From the IMG/VR virus record IMGVR_UViG_3300047365_000016, positions 1-39,584 of that record: DNA of 39,584 nucleotides; one strand, 5' to 3'. Source of the stretch: a virus. Both the position numbers and the translations under genes were made by a program. Below the pieces are notes generated by a model that searched no databases, had not been told where the DNA came from, and worked only from the letters and a program-made list of their open reading frames with translations. How positions within the stretch are numbered: the stretch's first letter is position 1; each line of letters opens with the position of its first letter. This document shows positions 11,801-17,885 of the stretch, piece by piece.

Positions 11801-11960
11801 ATGGATAGACTCATATGGTATCTTTAAATCTAATAGTAACACAGTTGCTGAGGACGTAACTATTCCAGCAAATATTAACTGTGTAAGTGCTGGACCTATT
11901 ACTATTGCTACTGGTTACACTGTAACTATAAATAGTGGTGGTAACTGGGCTATCGTATAA
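2877..11960 (+). CDS. giant modular tail-fibre / virion structural protein (3027 aa)
   Basis: One uninterrupted 9-kb frame. Visible modules: GGSGY-type glycine turns near residues 70-120; a segment from about 293 (VSQTIGSDLNDG, then GGDYVEDNPISLPP) typical of a pectin-lyase-like beta-helix; two Cys-containing helical repeats (about 776-980 and 1040-1145), each ending in MRNW; a return to beta-helix-like sequence about 1350-1480 (SPYTQNASVISFLGGGGALI); a PTQKAVRDYI fibre motif near 1691; more GGxGY repeats near 1824, 1872, 2102 and 2143; and two LDADxLD repeats near 2232 and 2391. The C-terminal third looks like a fibre shaft with repeated 'V..TNP...LDV.GD' motifs. A GGGAG ribosome site lies about 13 bases before the ATG. 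The most likely role is a long appendage contacting the host, possibly binding or cutting surface polysaccharide; catalytic activity is not established. Confidence 0.85.
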   Translation: MSIHINSDKEKFQGSKPKLVGDNELTVRGGTGSLEKEILRTQLDANTGLPRVGINRTGQRVNDVKILTGGSGYISPPIITISAPIGGGGVQAQGSAFIFNGQVVSIAVNDPGSGYTQAPTVTIQAGGGVGASAEALLDTVDFELDINGAIRTSTSIISDTARILNLDIDNFVTPNAAFRAPSLKTYINNSGTLWSSNIILQENAYRYFGQNVYQALNSGQTGSSAPVHTDGEALNGEVNFKHIGFRVVDENDFGYSETGASGVFPRSITPLLGDRSDKIATTEYVLNLATNDVGGRIYVSQTIGSDLNDGRSAVNPVRSIKKAAQLAWATPGVKETLIVSGGDYVEDNPISLPPDASVVGDNLRLVIIRPANPGKHIFKFGDKNYVTGVTYRDKIDSNGDAVATWDFAMVFDDKQRILIDADVNGDFGTSFPIGHQIFGPQQFRVTFQNNTGLSTLITGLSVIGVNTGSRANIQKVVFDDITGPSAYISGTLDITLDSGSFVEGEQFNFVTSISYSVGSPLALTSTGTTSANKITFSTDPTSITPAGTYVYLSDDGNAIFTPSAGYYEVTQIEPNDINNPTSWEVSYLPVLGSTGWTAIQTASIEVFTGNAQVETLNTTALKSIRAEGEVVSVDEDYTSLLPISRLDFSLQGDTSIATGGFQGTQFGNAEDLGGIVFYTNALVGRNNTHDFKEGQEILIEGLPTSSPDLSALNGRQRIYKVLEDADGRCRRFVIPKKMPALTDAEFDPGQFATVKTATKSITLSLLNSPNTFPISSPVDRRFQDACTLLRNNRDFIADEVVGKINDQFARYFYSAYNISGNSFDIFVGLAEQSHTYVSGGTVKFGGTTYNVLNFVYSNAVTGVATVTTDSLVAGLNEDDHIKLEGMTLECDAGQKVYPSYSSPSATGSDGDSQCKEDIVHFINAIIRDLEFGSNHNVIEAAQKYIVDGKITYIEDEIIQNARAIEYARELAIYCMRNWRTENGAPSDPIYTPLHSSLPRYFDDTIITLTAGTPACANVASAIDTLSFLWSDVITNNASGTYLDAAYLISRNKDLIADQALIDTEAQFPSLNLSDTNQRKCRRDIRIVLDGLIKDLVLGGNNGIVTVAESYFTGVQLTGIAEAQRPSTIYAFQRVKIYALETMRNWSDGVVDSVTPVGAIYNSTTGDLNITYPVSGGGIPQVGDRIAFTEDAITFSCDMGGGAANHASPNRFDSNYGKSYEINSVTGTTMIAIGLNVGDAGTAAGIAHTFVSAKTNGTIIIFNPTTVTSTIPRFDDWNILLDSTPLCANVATSINTIMDLFEDILDETISAGTTVKTFGTLFDPALLITYPDNFIYDSNNVRMAIRGDFDDNPIIEASPYTQNASVISFLGGGGALIDGSKVKQPNCPFPGLELDGSASFPNQGKSMVAAAFTIVSFGGTGYKVINDGYTQLVSVFVIFCADGVLCESGGYASITNSATNFGQYALRGIGFREDPYTFDIATISNVSSTPTGRTILTVTGLGREPLEHYVAKIDGYRNTNTDIEYFVDVVAAVTVGPPFSAQLTFDDGTGGAMDLTDNATNQAVSTGSLLGKTINLHRPSIVNSSSHTWEFAGSGTNYLALPENGGTKIEAFEQVSEQYGRVYVSGTDELGDFKVGTFARIENRTGNITFTGTVTISEVEFLKLKGGDVVVTGFDASNTLGGATATDSKLPTQKAVRDYITNNLGPYINKPYSTNAVPRALVELTDSGKISIDQIPALRPFSVFTVANQAERTSLEGALAGDIAIQQDTSTSFILNNDNSSLFLGFAVDPALSFTIGDVFTGSISTGRIQSTEYRKGVVYQINVNNGGSGYVTPPVITFAGGNPEAGAVAAAATCTIANGTVVTVTIIDFNGYKGGFGYTTAPTITFAAPPGAGVQAQGNALLESRLYGNIVNNIKIEDTDTINDSTSPTPNTININRGVNTSSFDINNWVSLSSNQIAASDITSGVIETDRLASGGAANSFTFLRGDQNFALAMQSIKGAERRYFALLAAQCNSGSSQMLFTTNSDVLIGHEVKNNVAGVQNNTNITGVITAAGLTTVALNNPVTQNIPINTIIEFERGESPMTFESTYTLGGFVDAVIVANGGSGYTNGQYFDVELQGGTGTGLKANIVVSGNAVTDLTVTDGGSGYNADYAITVSPTEIGAGSNLVLNAKVSTVNRQYANVAIDITRVSDLTISADLYGTIGVSRYKKAQFNIGQAGNGSVELKTGPDSGLDADLLDGQQGNYYTNASNLFSGTIPSDRLNGTYNIDVSGSSNNTIRLQTGTNNPTSNPDPNSFVEGAISNTVFNSSNGLGSAYPSVNTGIGSGTSTKHLVLTLRNGASGFDASFGGVRQLAFANDDNMYLRGSGNGVTTWNSWARVWSSLNDGVDSGLDADRLDNRQGTWYQDALNINYGTLSENRLPRFISETKFRDKITIKSFSGDPKYRIYVSGQILNTAPFIPGDPTNPSINLYNANAQGVGSFVLDNVITNDDLTDNFNDYTILIGRLTSGNFVGALTIGTASNRVEFDDFTIEDGNTVEVANFQSNGGVAELQLGRKDGNTSSPSIIFNSSQLSANFNAKIEASGGNATDGSGALNVSVVNANAFTINNQVIWNAGNILFSSSNVPNYAVQRDASGNFSAGTITADVTGASSLNVLKTGDTMTGPLVLTGSGSNLTVSGTTNLNSFVNVADDFNVDSGVLFVDVSANEVGVNTTNPVANLDVVGDLGIFVRTSTDSVGAQIRFSDLGSAAQNGKIEYYHSDSNTPNSQYNEAFFIEGTETKLALQVTGDILATRRMGVGLTREPNFTFEVAGNGCFNDGLTIDQANDNSGAPISFRGASSYRNFRVGNQLVGNHLFTIQASTNNGGTTWNGTPAISIKGDVNAVSINTTSTSGVDPESNTTRNYKLNVQGDMNINGQFFQNNAEFVTSRWTEATNNLDIYRISKVGVNKTDPVYELDVSGDIQVANGTLYSNGVKQWIDSYGIFKSNSNTVAEDVTIPANINCVSAGPITIATGYTVTINSGGNWAIV

Positions 11961-11966
11961 AAAATT

Positions 11967-12722
11967 ATGGCAGGCATTTTAAAAGTTGACCAGATCCAAA
12001 ACACCGCTGGTGTTAATATTATGGATCTGCAGAATGATAAATTACAAATTTGGGATGGCAGTGGTTATTCTGACATGACCACTCCTGGTGCTTTACTTGG
12101 CATTCAAGTGTATACATCGCAAAATGGTACGTGGAATGCTAAATCTACTTCTGGTGGATCTGGAACTTGGACAAAACCTGCGGGTTGCAACCATGTTTTA
12201 GTATATGTTACTGGCGGTGGAGGTGGAGCACGCATTAATGATAACAGCTACCGTGGTGCAGGTGGAGGTGGCGGCGCTACTTCAATCAAATATATTGATC
12301 TCTCTGGTGTTGCTAGCGTTACTTACCAGTATGGTGGCGGTGGTGCATATGTAAGAAATGGCGGAAGAGCAGGAACGGGAGGAACTTCATCTTTTGGTTC
12401 TTATTGTACTGCTACTGGTGGACAAGGCGGACAATCAGACAACCCTCACCAAGGTGGTCCTGGTGGAAATGCCAGTGGTGGAGACATTAACGTCCCTGGT
12501 GGTGGTGGAGAAATGGCACACGATGCCAACAGAGAAGGTGCAGGCGGATCTAGTTATTGGCACAAAGCAGGATCGTCTCACCATTACTATAACAACCAAG
12601 AAGAAATTACTCACGGACAGTGGGGTTCTGGCGGTGGTTATGGTTATTATTCACAGAATGATTTTGCTTATAACAATAGCAACGGCGGTGCTGGTTGCGT
12701 TATCGTATGGGAGTATACTTGA
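11967..12722 (+). CDS. glycine-rich tail-fibre tip / putative adhesin
   Basis: A 251-residue protein with a short fibre-type N-terminus (MAGILKVDQIQNTAG, residues 1-15), a Q-I-W-D-G-S-G motif near 27, and a long glycine-rich C-terminal domain from about residue 70. That domain has several GGGGG or GGxGG runs (about 76-80, 92-97, 112-116, 159-164) alternating with short aromatic and His-rich loops (HHYYNN near 206). Glycine-rich runs of this sort form polyglycine-II sandwiches in some T4-like receptor-binding adhesins (gp38-like) and related tail-tip domains. It starts 6 bases after the giant fibre gene and is followed by a small tail-associated gene. Host-receptor contact is inferred from domain style and position; it could instead be a decoration or tip protein of another appendage. 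Confidence 0.7.
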   Translation: MAGILKVDQIQNTAGVNIMDLQNDKLQIWDGSGYSDMTTPGALLGIQVYTSQNGTWNAKSTSGGSGTWTKPAGCNHVLVYVTGGGGGARINDNSYRGAGGGGGATSIKYIDLSGVASVTYQYGGGGAYVRNGGRAGTGGTSSFGSYCTATGGQGGQSDNPHQGGPGGNASGGDINVPGGGGEMAHDANREGAGGSSYWHKAGSSHHYYNNQEEITHGQWGSGGGYGYYSQNDFAYNNSNGGAGCVIVWEYT

Positions 12723-12723
12723 T

Positions 12724-13077
12724 ATGTACCAATCATTAGTTCATAAGGAAACAGGAAATATTTGTCAGTTCTTAAAAACTGGAACTGAAGGAAGATTTGA
12801 AGTTCATGAAGATTTTATGTGGATCGAAGGTCCATATGAATTAGAACCAAAAGATACTGAAGCTGATTACTTCTACAATTTCCAAGATAGGGAGATTCAG
12901 AGAGTAGTTTTGAAACCCCCTTCATATGATCTTTCAAGAAGAATGGACTATCCTGGAATTGCAGATCAATTAGATATGTTATTTCATGACATGGAAAGTG
13001 GTCTGGTTCCAGGAAAAGATACTTCCTCTTGGTATGCTGCTGTGAAACTTGTTAAAGAAAACTATCCAAAACCCTAA
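12724..13077 (+). CDS. small tail-fibre-associated / assembly-like protein
   Basis: A 117-residue protein; the ATG at 12724 lies one base after the stop of the glycine-rich gene. The frame stays open further upstream inside that gene, but the upstream part reads as a shadow and the downstream start fits the packing. The C-terminal half carries a common phage motif: YPGIADQLDMLFHDM near residue 80, then a Trp, then V-K-x-x-Y-P-K-P at the end. This pattern recurs in small proteins next to tail-fibre genes, some regarded as fibre assembly or tip factors. The N-terminal half is acidic and soluble-looking. Assembly or capping of the adjacent adhesin is an inference from position. Confidence 0.65.
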   Translation: MYQSLVHKETGNICQFLKTGTEGRFEVHEDFMWIEGPYELEPKDTEADYFYNFQDREIQRVVLKPPSYDLSRRMDYPGIADQLDMLFHDMESGLVPGKDTSSWYAAVKLVKENYPKP

Positions 13078-13080
13078 ATA
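13074..13080 (+). promoter_or_regulatory. late promoter element CTAAATA ahead of the 428-aa fibre-like gene
   Basis: CTAAATA overlaps the stop codon of the preceding gene and ends 25 bases before the ATG at 13105. The same spacing is seen before gp13, the basic protein at 24631 and gp17. Confidence 0.6.
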
Positions 13081-13104
13081 CTTTTATAGGACAGAAGCGT
13101 AACC

Positions 13105-14391
13105 ATGTCTCAGTTAACTGTTGGAACAGTTGTTACAGGAAATGCTAGTTTAACCACTCAAGGTTTAAAACTACCATCTTTTAACAACGCGGGAAGACCA
13201 GCATCCCCAAACGTCGGTCAAATCATTTATAATACCGATGAAAACAAAGCACAGATCTGGAATGGATCTGACTGGGATGAGGTTGGTGGGGGTATCCCCG
13301 AACCTGCAAATATCACTAGAGGATCTTATCTAGTATCCGATGGTGAAAACGGTGTTTTCTGGGCGTATCCTGGTCAAACTGTTGCATCTGCTCCTCTTAC
13401 AGGATTCAGATATAGGAGTTTGATAACACATGGTTTTCTGGTGGCGGGGTATAAAGGATCTAATCCTTGGAGAACTGTTAATAAAACATGGCACGCAAAT
13501 GATATTACATTCTATTGTGGTGAGCAGTTAACTAGAGCACTAACTTATGCTGACTGTACCTGGAGTGATTACTTTGGTTATGCTCACGGTTGCATTAATG
13601 CATTCACGGGAGCATCCAGTCATACTGATTCCATCAACCTACACACAGGTATGAGGAGAATGTTTGGTACTACAGGAAGTAATCCTGGTGGTGGTACTTA
13701 CTCTCCAACTTCCCCATATGGTTGGGAAGGTGACGACCCTAGAGGCGTCATGGGATACACTGTTGTTGGTGGTTGGAACATGCCTGTCAGTAGAGACAGG
13801 AATGCATGTGCTACCGCACAAAAACAACAGTTTGGTTATAACTTAGGTGGCGGTAACGCTGCTGTAGGTAAACTACATTATCCTTCCGAGATTATGTATC
13901 AGGTAGGTAGTTCACCTTCTGGTAGTGATCATACTGCTGCATGTGGAGATGAAGAAAAATCTTGGGCGTCTTTCTCTGGTAGTAGATATTCTGTAGATCA
14001 CTCAAATGATTCCTGGTCTGGTTGGTCATCCAATGCTGCTCCTGATGGAGTTTGTAAGTTCCTACCTTCCAAGTACGGTCATTTCTATGCTGGTACTGGA
14101 AACAATGTCACATCACCATGGTCAAAGTATAGTGGTTCAAGTGGAGCTGGTCTAGCAAACGGAACGAAAGTCCGTGCTTACGGTGAAGAAAACTTCATGA
14201 TGGGACAGGACTGGGGTTATATGATGGGACAATATGATGGTCAACAAAACAACCACACAACCAAGTGGGATTATACTACTGACGTTGAGACCAACATGGG
14301 TGCTGCGACAAGACCCAAAGGTCATTATGGTCAATCTTCTGGCGGTTGCTGTTCTGGTGCCGCTTCTGTAACCGCACTTCAGGCACAATAA
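13105..14391 (+). CDS. tail-fibre-like virion structural protein (428 aa)
   Basis: The N-terminal 65 residues carry a motif shared with other structural genes in the window: SLTTQGLKLPSF, then R-P-x-x-P-x-x-G-Q-I-I-Y-N-T, then QIWNGSDWDEVGGG. The remaining region is unusually rich in Gly, Ser, Tyr, Trp, His and Cys (for example CCSGA near the C-terminus), with many short aromatic motifs and scattered Cys and His, suggesting a compact, possibly metal-binding or disulfide-bearing tip domain. It lies directly downstream of the adhesin pair and has its own late promoter. I read it as a virion appendage protein with a conserved attachment domain and a specialised C-terminal head domain whose family I do not recognise. 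Confidence 0.65.
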   Translation: MSQLTVGTVVTGNASLTTQGLKLPSFNNAGRPASPNVGQIIYNTDENKAQIWNGSDWDEVGGGIPEPANITRGSYLVSDGENGVFWAYPGQTVASAPLTGFRYRSLITHGFLVAGYKGSNPWRTVNKTWHANDITFYCGEQLTRALTYADCTWSDYFGYAHGCINAFTGASSHTDSINLHTGMRRMFGTTGSNPGGGTYSPTSPYGWEGDDPRGVMGYTVVGGWNMPVSRDRNACATAQKQQFGYNLGGGNAAVGKLHYPSEIMYQVGSSPSGSDHTAACGDEEKSWASFSGSRYSVDHSNDSWSGWSSNAAPDGVCKFLPSKYGHFYAGTGNNVTSPWSKYSGSSGAGLANGTKVRAYGEENFMMGQDWGYMMGQYDGQQNNHTTKWDYTTDVETNMGAATRPKGHYGQSSGGCCSGAASVTALQAQ

Positions 14392-15200
14392 TGAGATATC
14401 TAATCATAAACGAAAAGGAAATCAAGCAAGAGCAGTTTGTCAGTTCATCGGCAACTGGAGATCTTCGCTTACATTACAACGAAATGTTTTCGTTGATGCA
14501 CTTCTCGTGTGTAGAAGTTAGCGAAACAATTTATCAAGTCATCTACAAAGAGTGGGAACACAAGTATAAGGAAGTTACTAAACAACAAGCTTATAACGGA
14601 TCTAACTTTTTCTCTGAGATCAGACCTTTTGGTAAGGTTGCTGTAAATACAGGAGAAGCAGGATTTGCTTGGACACCTGCTAATGAAATTCTTAAAGTGC
14701 CCATTGAATTAACGGATAACATTTTAAAAGATGTTATGGATTTTATGGTTGATTTTGCAAAAGAAATTATTGAAGACGAGTACAATACAAGATTTAGAAA
14801 TCTCAAGAACACAACAGATTTAGAATCTGCATCTTGGGAGATTCAAAAACATGAAGCAAGAGAATGGTTGACATATAAAGGAGGACAAGGACACAAAACT
14901 CCTTTCCTAGATTATCTTTCTATGGAAAGACACATTAATAAAGATGAATTAGCAAATAAAATTTTAGTAAAAGCAGAAGAATGGGAAGATAAACTTTCCA
15001 CTATGCTCGTATCATATCAATCATTAGTGAAAAAATTTGAAGATTGCACTTCTGTATGGGACCTAAATATATTATACGAGGATTACATCGGTATCCTCTT
15101 GCCCCAAAAACAAGCAATTGAAATGGGCAGAACGGTCTCTGAAACTGATTGGGATCGCAAACCTGAATATGAGTGTGACGCATATGTCTTTAAATTCTGA
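14391..15200 (+). CDS. conserved-looking phage protein of unknown function (269 aa)
   Basis: The ATG overlaps the previous stop (TAATG). The N-terminus reads MRYLIINEKEIKQEQF; an earlier in-frame ATG at 14346 lies inside the preceding gene and is less likely. The protein is soluble and mixed alpha/beta at first, then mostly helical and highly charged (Glu/Lys) from about residue 115, ending in helices with many aromatic residues. No catalytic motif, signal peptide or membrane segment is visible. It heads a three-gene run of overlapping genes between the fibre region and the oxygenase island. Function unknown; a virion or assembly role is possible from position only. Confidence 0.6.
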   Translation: MRYLIINEKEIKQEQFVSSSATGDLRLHYNEMFSLMHFSCVEVSETIYQVIYKEWEHKYKEVTKQQAYNGSNFFSEIRPFGKVAVNTGEAGFAWTPANEILKVPIELTDNILKDVMDFMVDFAKEIIEDEYNTRFRNLKNTTDLESASWEIQKHEAREWLTYKGGQGHKTPFLDYLSMERHINKDELANKILVKAEEWEDKLSTMLVSYQSLVKKFEDCTSVWDLNILYEDYIGILLPQKQAIEMGRTVSETDWDRKPEYECDAYVFKF

Positions 15201-16026
15201 CGCTAATTTATCTGATATTGTTTCAGATGTAAGAAACATTGTTAGTTCTGATACTAACGAAATCCATTTATCAAAATCTTTCGTAAATGAATTTGGTCTA
15301 ACCAATAAAGATTTTGATATCCTGTCTGCTAGTATGCGCTTTAATAGTGGCATGACAGAGTATGAGTGTGAGCACTTTGTTGCTGACCCTCAATTGACTC
15401 CATGGAGAAAAGTCCGTCAAGCACTGATGGAACTTGAAACTAGGTATCATGCCTACATGGAAAATAGAAACAGTTTAAGAAAAGCAGAAATTTTAAGAAA
15501 GAGATTAATTAGGGACATGGAGTTAGTTCCTGATGAACTCGATAAAGAGTTGATGCAAATTGACATGGAGAAAAATGATTATGATGTTGGTATTTGGAAA
15601 AGAAAACTCAGACAATCTGAACTAGAGTTAAAATATTTTTTAAATATTATTGACAAGTATGTTGACGAGGACAATCCCATTGAATATTACTGTGAAGAAC
15701 AACCACATGAAGTAAGAACCTATTGGGTTGCTCGTATGGGTAAGCAAGCAGCAATGGATATTGTATCGTATGGTAGAATTGGTGCTGGTAACATGACAAC
15801 AATCATGGACATGCCAGAAGAAGATCAAGTGGAAGCACTTGGTGTTGCTGTTAAATATTCTGGTATGATTGGTGGTGGTATTGATAAACTTAATAAAATG
15901 ATCGCACCACAGATCCAAGCACAGTTACAGGAAGATGGTATTGCGCTTCCTAAACTACAGCAACATAAATACTCAGGACAACTACAAATAGAGCAAACTA
16001 ACAATGTCGAGTCAAAGACACCTTGA
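15184..16026 (+). CDS. unrecognised helical phage protein (280 aa)
   Basis: Several in-frame starts exist (15118, 15169, 15184); I prefer 15184 because it minimises overlap with the preceding gene (17 bases), though no start has a convincing ribosome site. Residues about 85-170 are long, highly charged helices likely to form a coiled coil (AEILRKRLIRDMELVPDELD and following). The C-terminal third has Gly-rich hydrophobic segments (VKYSGMIGGGIDKLNKMIAP). No known catalytic motif or membrane segment was seen. It overlaps the next gene by 23 bases, implying translational coupling. Confidence 0.55.
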   Translation: MSLNSDANLSDIVSDVRNIVSSDTNEIHLSKSFVNEFGLTNKDFDILSASMRFNSGMTEYECEHFVADPQLTPWRKVRQALMELETRYHAYMENRNSLRKAEILRKRLIRDMELVPDELDKELMQIDMEKNDYDVGIWKRKLRQSELELKYFLNIIDKYVDEDNPIEYYCEEQPHEVRTYWVARMGKQAAMDIVSYGRIGAGNMTTIMDMPEEDQVEALGVAVKYSGMIGGGIDKLNKMIAPQIQAQLQEDGIALPKLQQHKYSGQLQIEQTNNVESKTP

Positions 16027-16219
16027 ATTGGTTCCTGTAATCCATCACTCTATTCTTCGTAGATATGAATGGGTAGACCAAACAAAAGATCTTAACCGCG
16101 AAAAACTCTTGGAGTTAGCGGAAAGTAATAAGTATATTCTGGACACAAACCCAGAAGCAGAACACATGTATATGGAAAAAGTGATTGTAGATTATGGCAA
16201 AATTTTCTCTCCCTCTTAA
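16004..16219 (+). CDS. small hypothetical protein (71 aa)
   Basis: A short, charged protein beginning MSSQRHLELVPVIHHSILRR, overlapping the genes on both sides by 23 and 26 bases. Overlap at both ends and a full-length ATG-to-stop frame in a tightly packed run support it as real. The sequence is helical-looking with no membrane segment and no cysteines. Family not recognised; it leads into the oxygenase island and may be co-translated with the U32/methyltransferase fusion. Confidence 0.5.
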   Translation: MSSQRHLELVPVIHHSILRRYEWVDQTKDLNREKLLELAESNKYILDTNPEAEHMYMEKVIVDYGKIFSPS

Positions 16220-17885
16220 CACCAAATTACCAGAAGATTTTGTAGTTAATACTTTGATTCCTTTTCTTAAAGAATACAAAGATTACATTTATGATATCTA
16301 TTTCACCTGTCGTATGCCACCTTTCGTGCAAGATGCGATGGGTGATGTTGTTGATGGGGATATGAGAGATACCTCTCTCAATGCTTTATTTGTTTCCCAA
16401 GAGACAGGCATTCCCTTGTCTGCTACATTTAATAATATTCAAGTTCCTCCTACTCAAGAAAACTTAGATATTTTTATTGAAAATTTTAGATTTCTATATG
16501 ATGCAGGAGTTCGTATTGTAACTCTACCCCATACATCATGGGTCTTGACAGGACAGTTGCAGAAAGAGTTTCCTGAACTGTTTATTAAAAATACTATACT
16601 AAGAGAAGTCACAAGACCTAATGAGATTGTGAACCTAGCAAAAGCAGGGTTTCACTATGTCAATCTAGACAGAGATCTTATGCGTGACAGAGATACTCTA
16701 CTTAAGATTAAAGAAGCAAAAGAATACTGTGCTGACATTGGTAAACCAGTAAAAATTTCCTTACTTGCCAATGAATGGTGTTGGGGTGGTTGTCCTATCA
16801 TGCCCGAACATTACCATTACAATATGGTGAGAGAAAAAGATGACCCTCAGTATTTTAATACTAGTTTAAGTAGGGTGTCTTGTTCTTCATGGGATGAAAG
16901 AGATCCTGCAGCATCACTGAAAGCAGCAACTATCCCACCCTGGAAAAAAGATTGGGAAGAGTTTCTTGATCTAGGTATTGATGTATTCAAGATGCATGGC
17001 AGAGAGAATGCAATGCGTCTCATGGAAAGCATGGATATTATCAAACGATGGGCGGCAGACGAGGAGATACTACACCCACAGTTTAATGACTACATTGAAG
17101 ATGTAGCTCTAGAAGAGAAACCAATTGACATCTGGAGAGAGAAGATCAAGACATGTGGTTTTGATTGTTGGAAATGTAATTATTGTGATTCAGTTGTCCA
17201 GTCCAGAATGAAACGTAGTGATAGACATTTTGATGATGATATAGAACTAGTTCTAACATCGATTGAAAAAGCAGCAAGATGTGATAGTGAGTTTGTAGAA
17301 GAAGGATATAAGTATCCAGGATTGTCTTCCAATATCGTAAGGCATTTCTTAAACAACCTTTTGTCTAAACCTGATGCTATCTACATGGAACTTGGTGTTC
17401 ATGCTGGTAGTACATTTTTTGCTGCTACCATGAATAGAGATGTGGAAGCATTTGCTGTTGATGATTATTCAGAAGAAGATATTTCTCCGTTTAGAGATGA
17501 AGTAAATGTAGAGATTGATAACCCAAAGAAAATATTCTTTAATGGGTTGAGAGAGAAACAATACTTCTGTCCCAAATCAATTCAAGATTTGACACCAAAA
17601 AATATACACAAACAACCTAATGTTATTTTTTATGATGCTGATCATGATCCACAATCTCAGTATGATAATCTAACATTTTTGATTCCCGCATTTGCGGACA
17701 AGTTTATTCTTGTTATTGACGATGCAAATTTTATGGGTGTTGTGCAGGCAGCAGAGTTCTTTGTAAAAGAGAACAACTTAAATCTTTTGTTTGAGAGAAA
17801 GATTCTAACCAAAATTCCAGAAGATCCTAATGGATGGTGGAACGGTATTCATGTTATGGTACTTACAAAAAATGAACTCATTTAA
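16194..17885 (+). CDS. U32-peptidase-like Fe-S protein fused to a SAM-dependent methyltransferase-like domain
   Basis: A 563-residue two-domain protein. Residues about 1-340 resemble the U32 family TIM-barrel: a TLPHTSW strand near 110-116, a 'HYVNLDRDLMRD' segment at 154-165 and 'LLANEWCWGGCP' at 190-201. Cysteines at 196, 200 and 230, plus a cluster at 321, 325, 328 and 331, are candidates for an iron-sulfur site. Some U32 members (UbiU/UbiV, RlhA, TrhP) are hydroxylases rather than peptidases. Residues about 370-563 look like a class I methyltransferase: the 'ELGVHAGSTFFAA' SAM-binding loop near 397-409, a 'FYDADHDPQSQYDNL' acidic strand, and 'VIDDANF'. It overlaps the small gene upstream by 26 bases and the first oxygenase by 14. 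Domain assignments are motif-based; substrate unknown. Confidence 0.7.
   Translation: MAKFSLPLNTKLPEDFVVNTLIPFLKEYKDYIYDIYFTCRMPPFVQDAMGDVVDGDMRDTSLNALFVSQETGIPLSATFNNIQVPPTQENLDIFIENFRFLYDAGVRIVTLPHTSWVLTGQLQKEFPELFIKNTILREVTRPNEIVNLAKAGFHYVNLDRDLMRDRDTLLKIKEAKEYCADIGKPVKISLLANEWCWGGCPIMPEHYHYNMVREKDDPQYFNTSLSRVSCSSWDERDPAASLKAATIPPWKKDWEEFLDLGIDVFKMHGRENAMRLMESMDIIKRWAADEEILHPQFNDYIEDVALEEKPIDIWREKIKTCGFDCWKCNYCDSVVQSRMKRSDRHFDDDIELVLTSIEKAARCDSEFVEEGYKYPGLSSNIVRHFLNNLLSKPDAIYMELGVHAGSTFFAATMNRDVEAFAVDDYSEEDISPFRDEVNVEIDNPKKIFFNGLREKQYFCPKSIQDLTPKNIHKQPNVIFYDADHDPQSQYDNLTFLIPAFADKFILVIDDANFMGVVQAAEFFVKENNLNLLFERKILTKIPEDPNGWWNGIHVMVLTKNELI

Noticed and set aside
12358-12723. Long in-frame 5' extension of the gene at 12724
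   Set aside because: The extension overlaps the glycine-rich adhesin gene in another frame and reads as biased, low-information sequence; ATG 12724 fits the gene packing.
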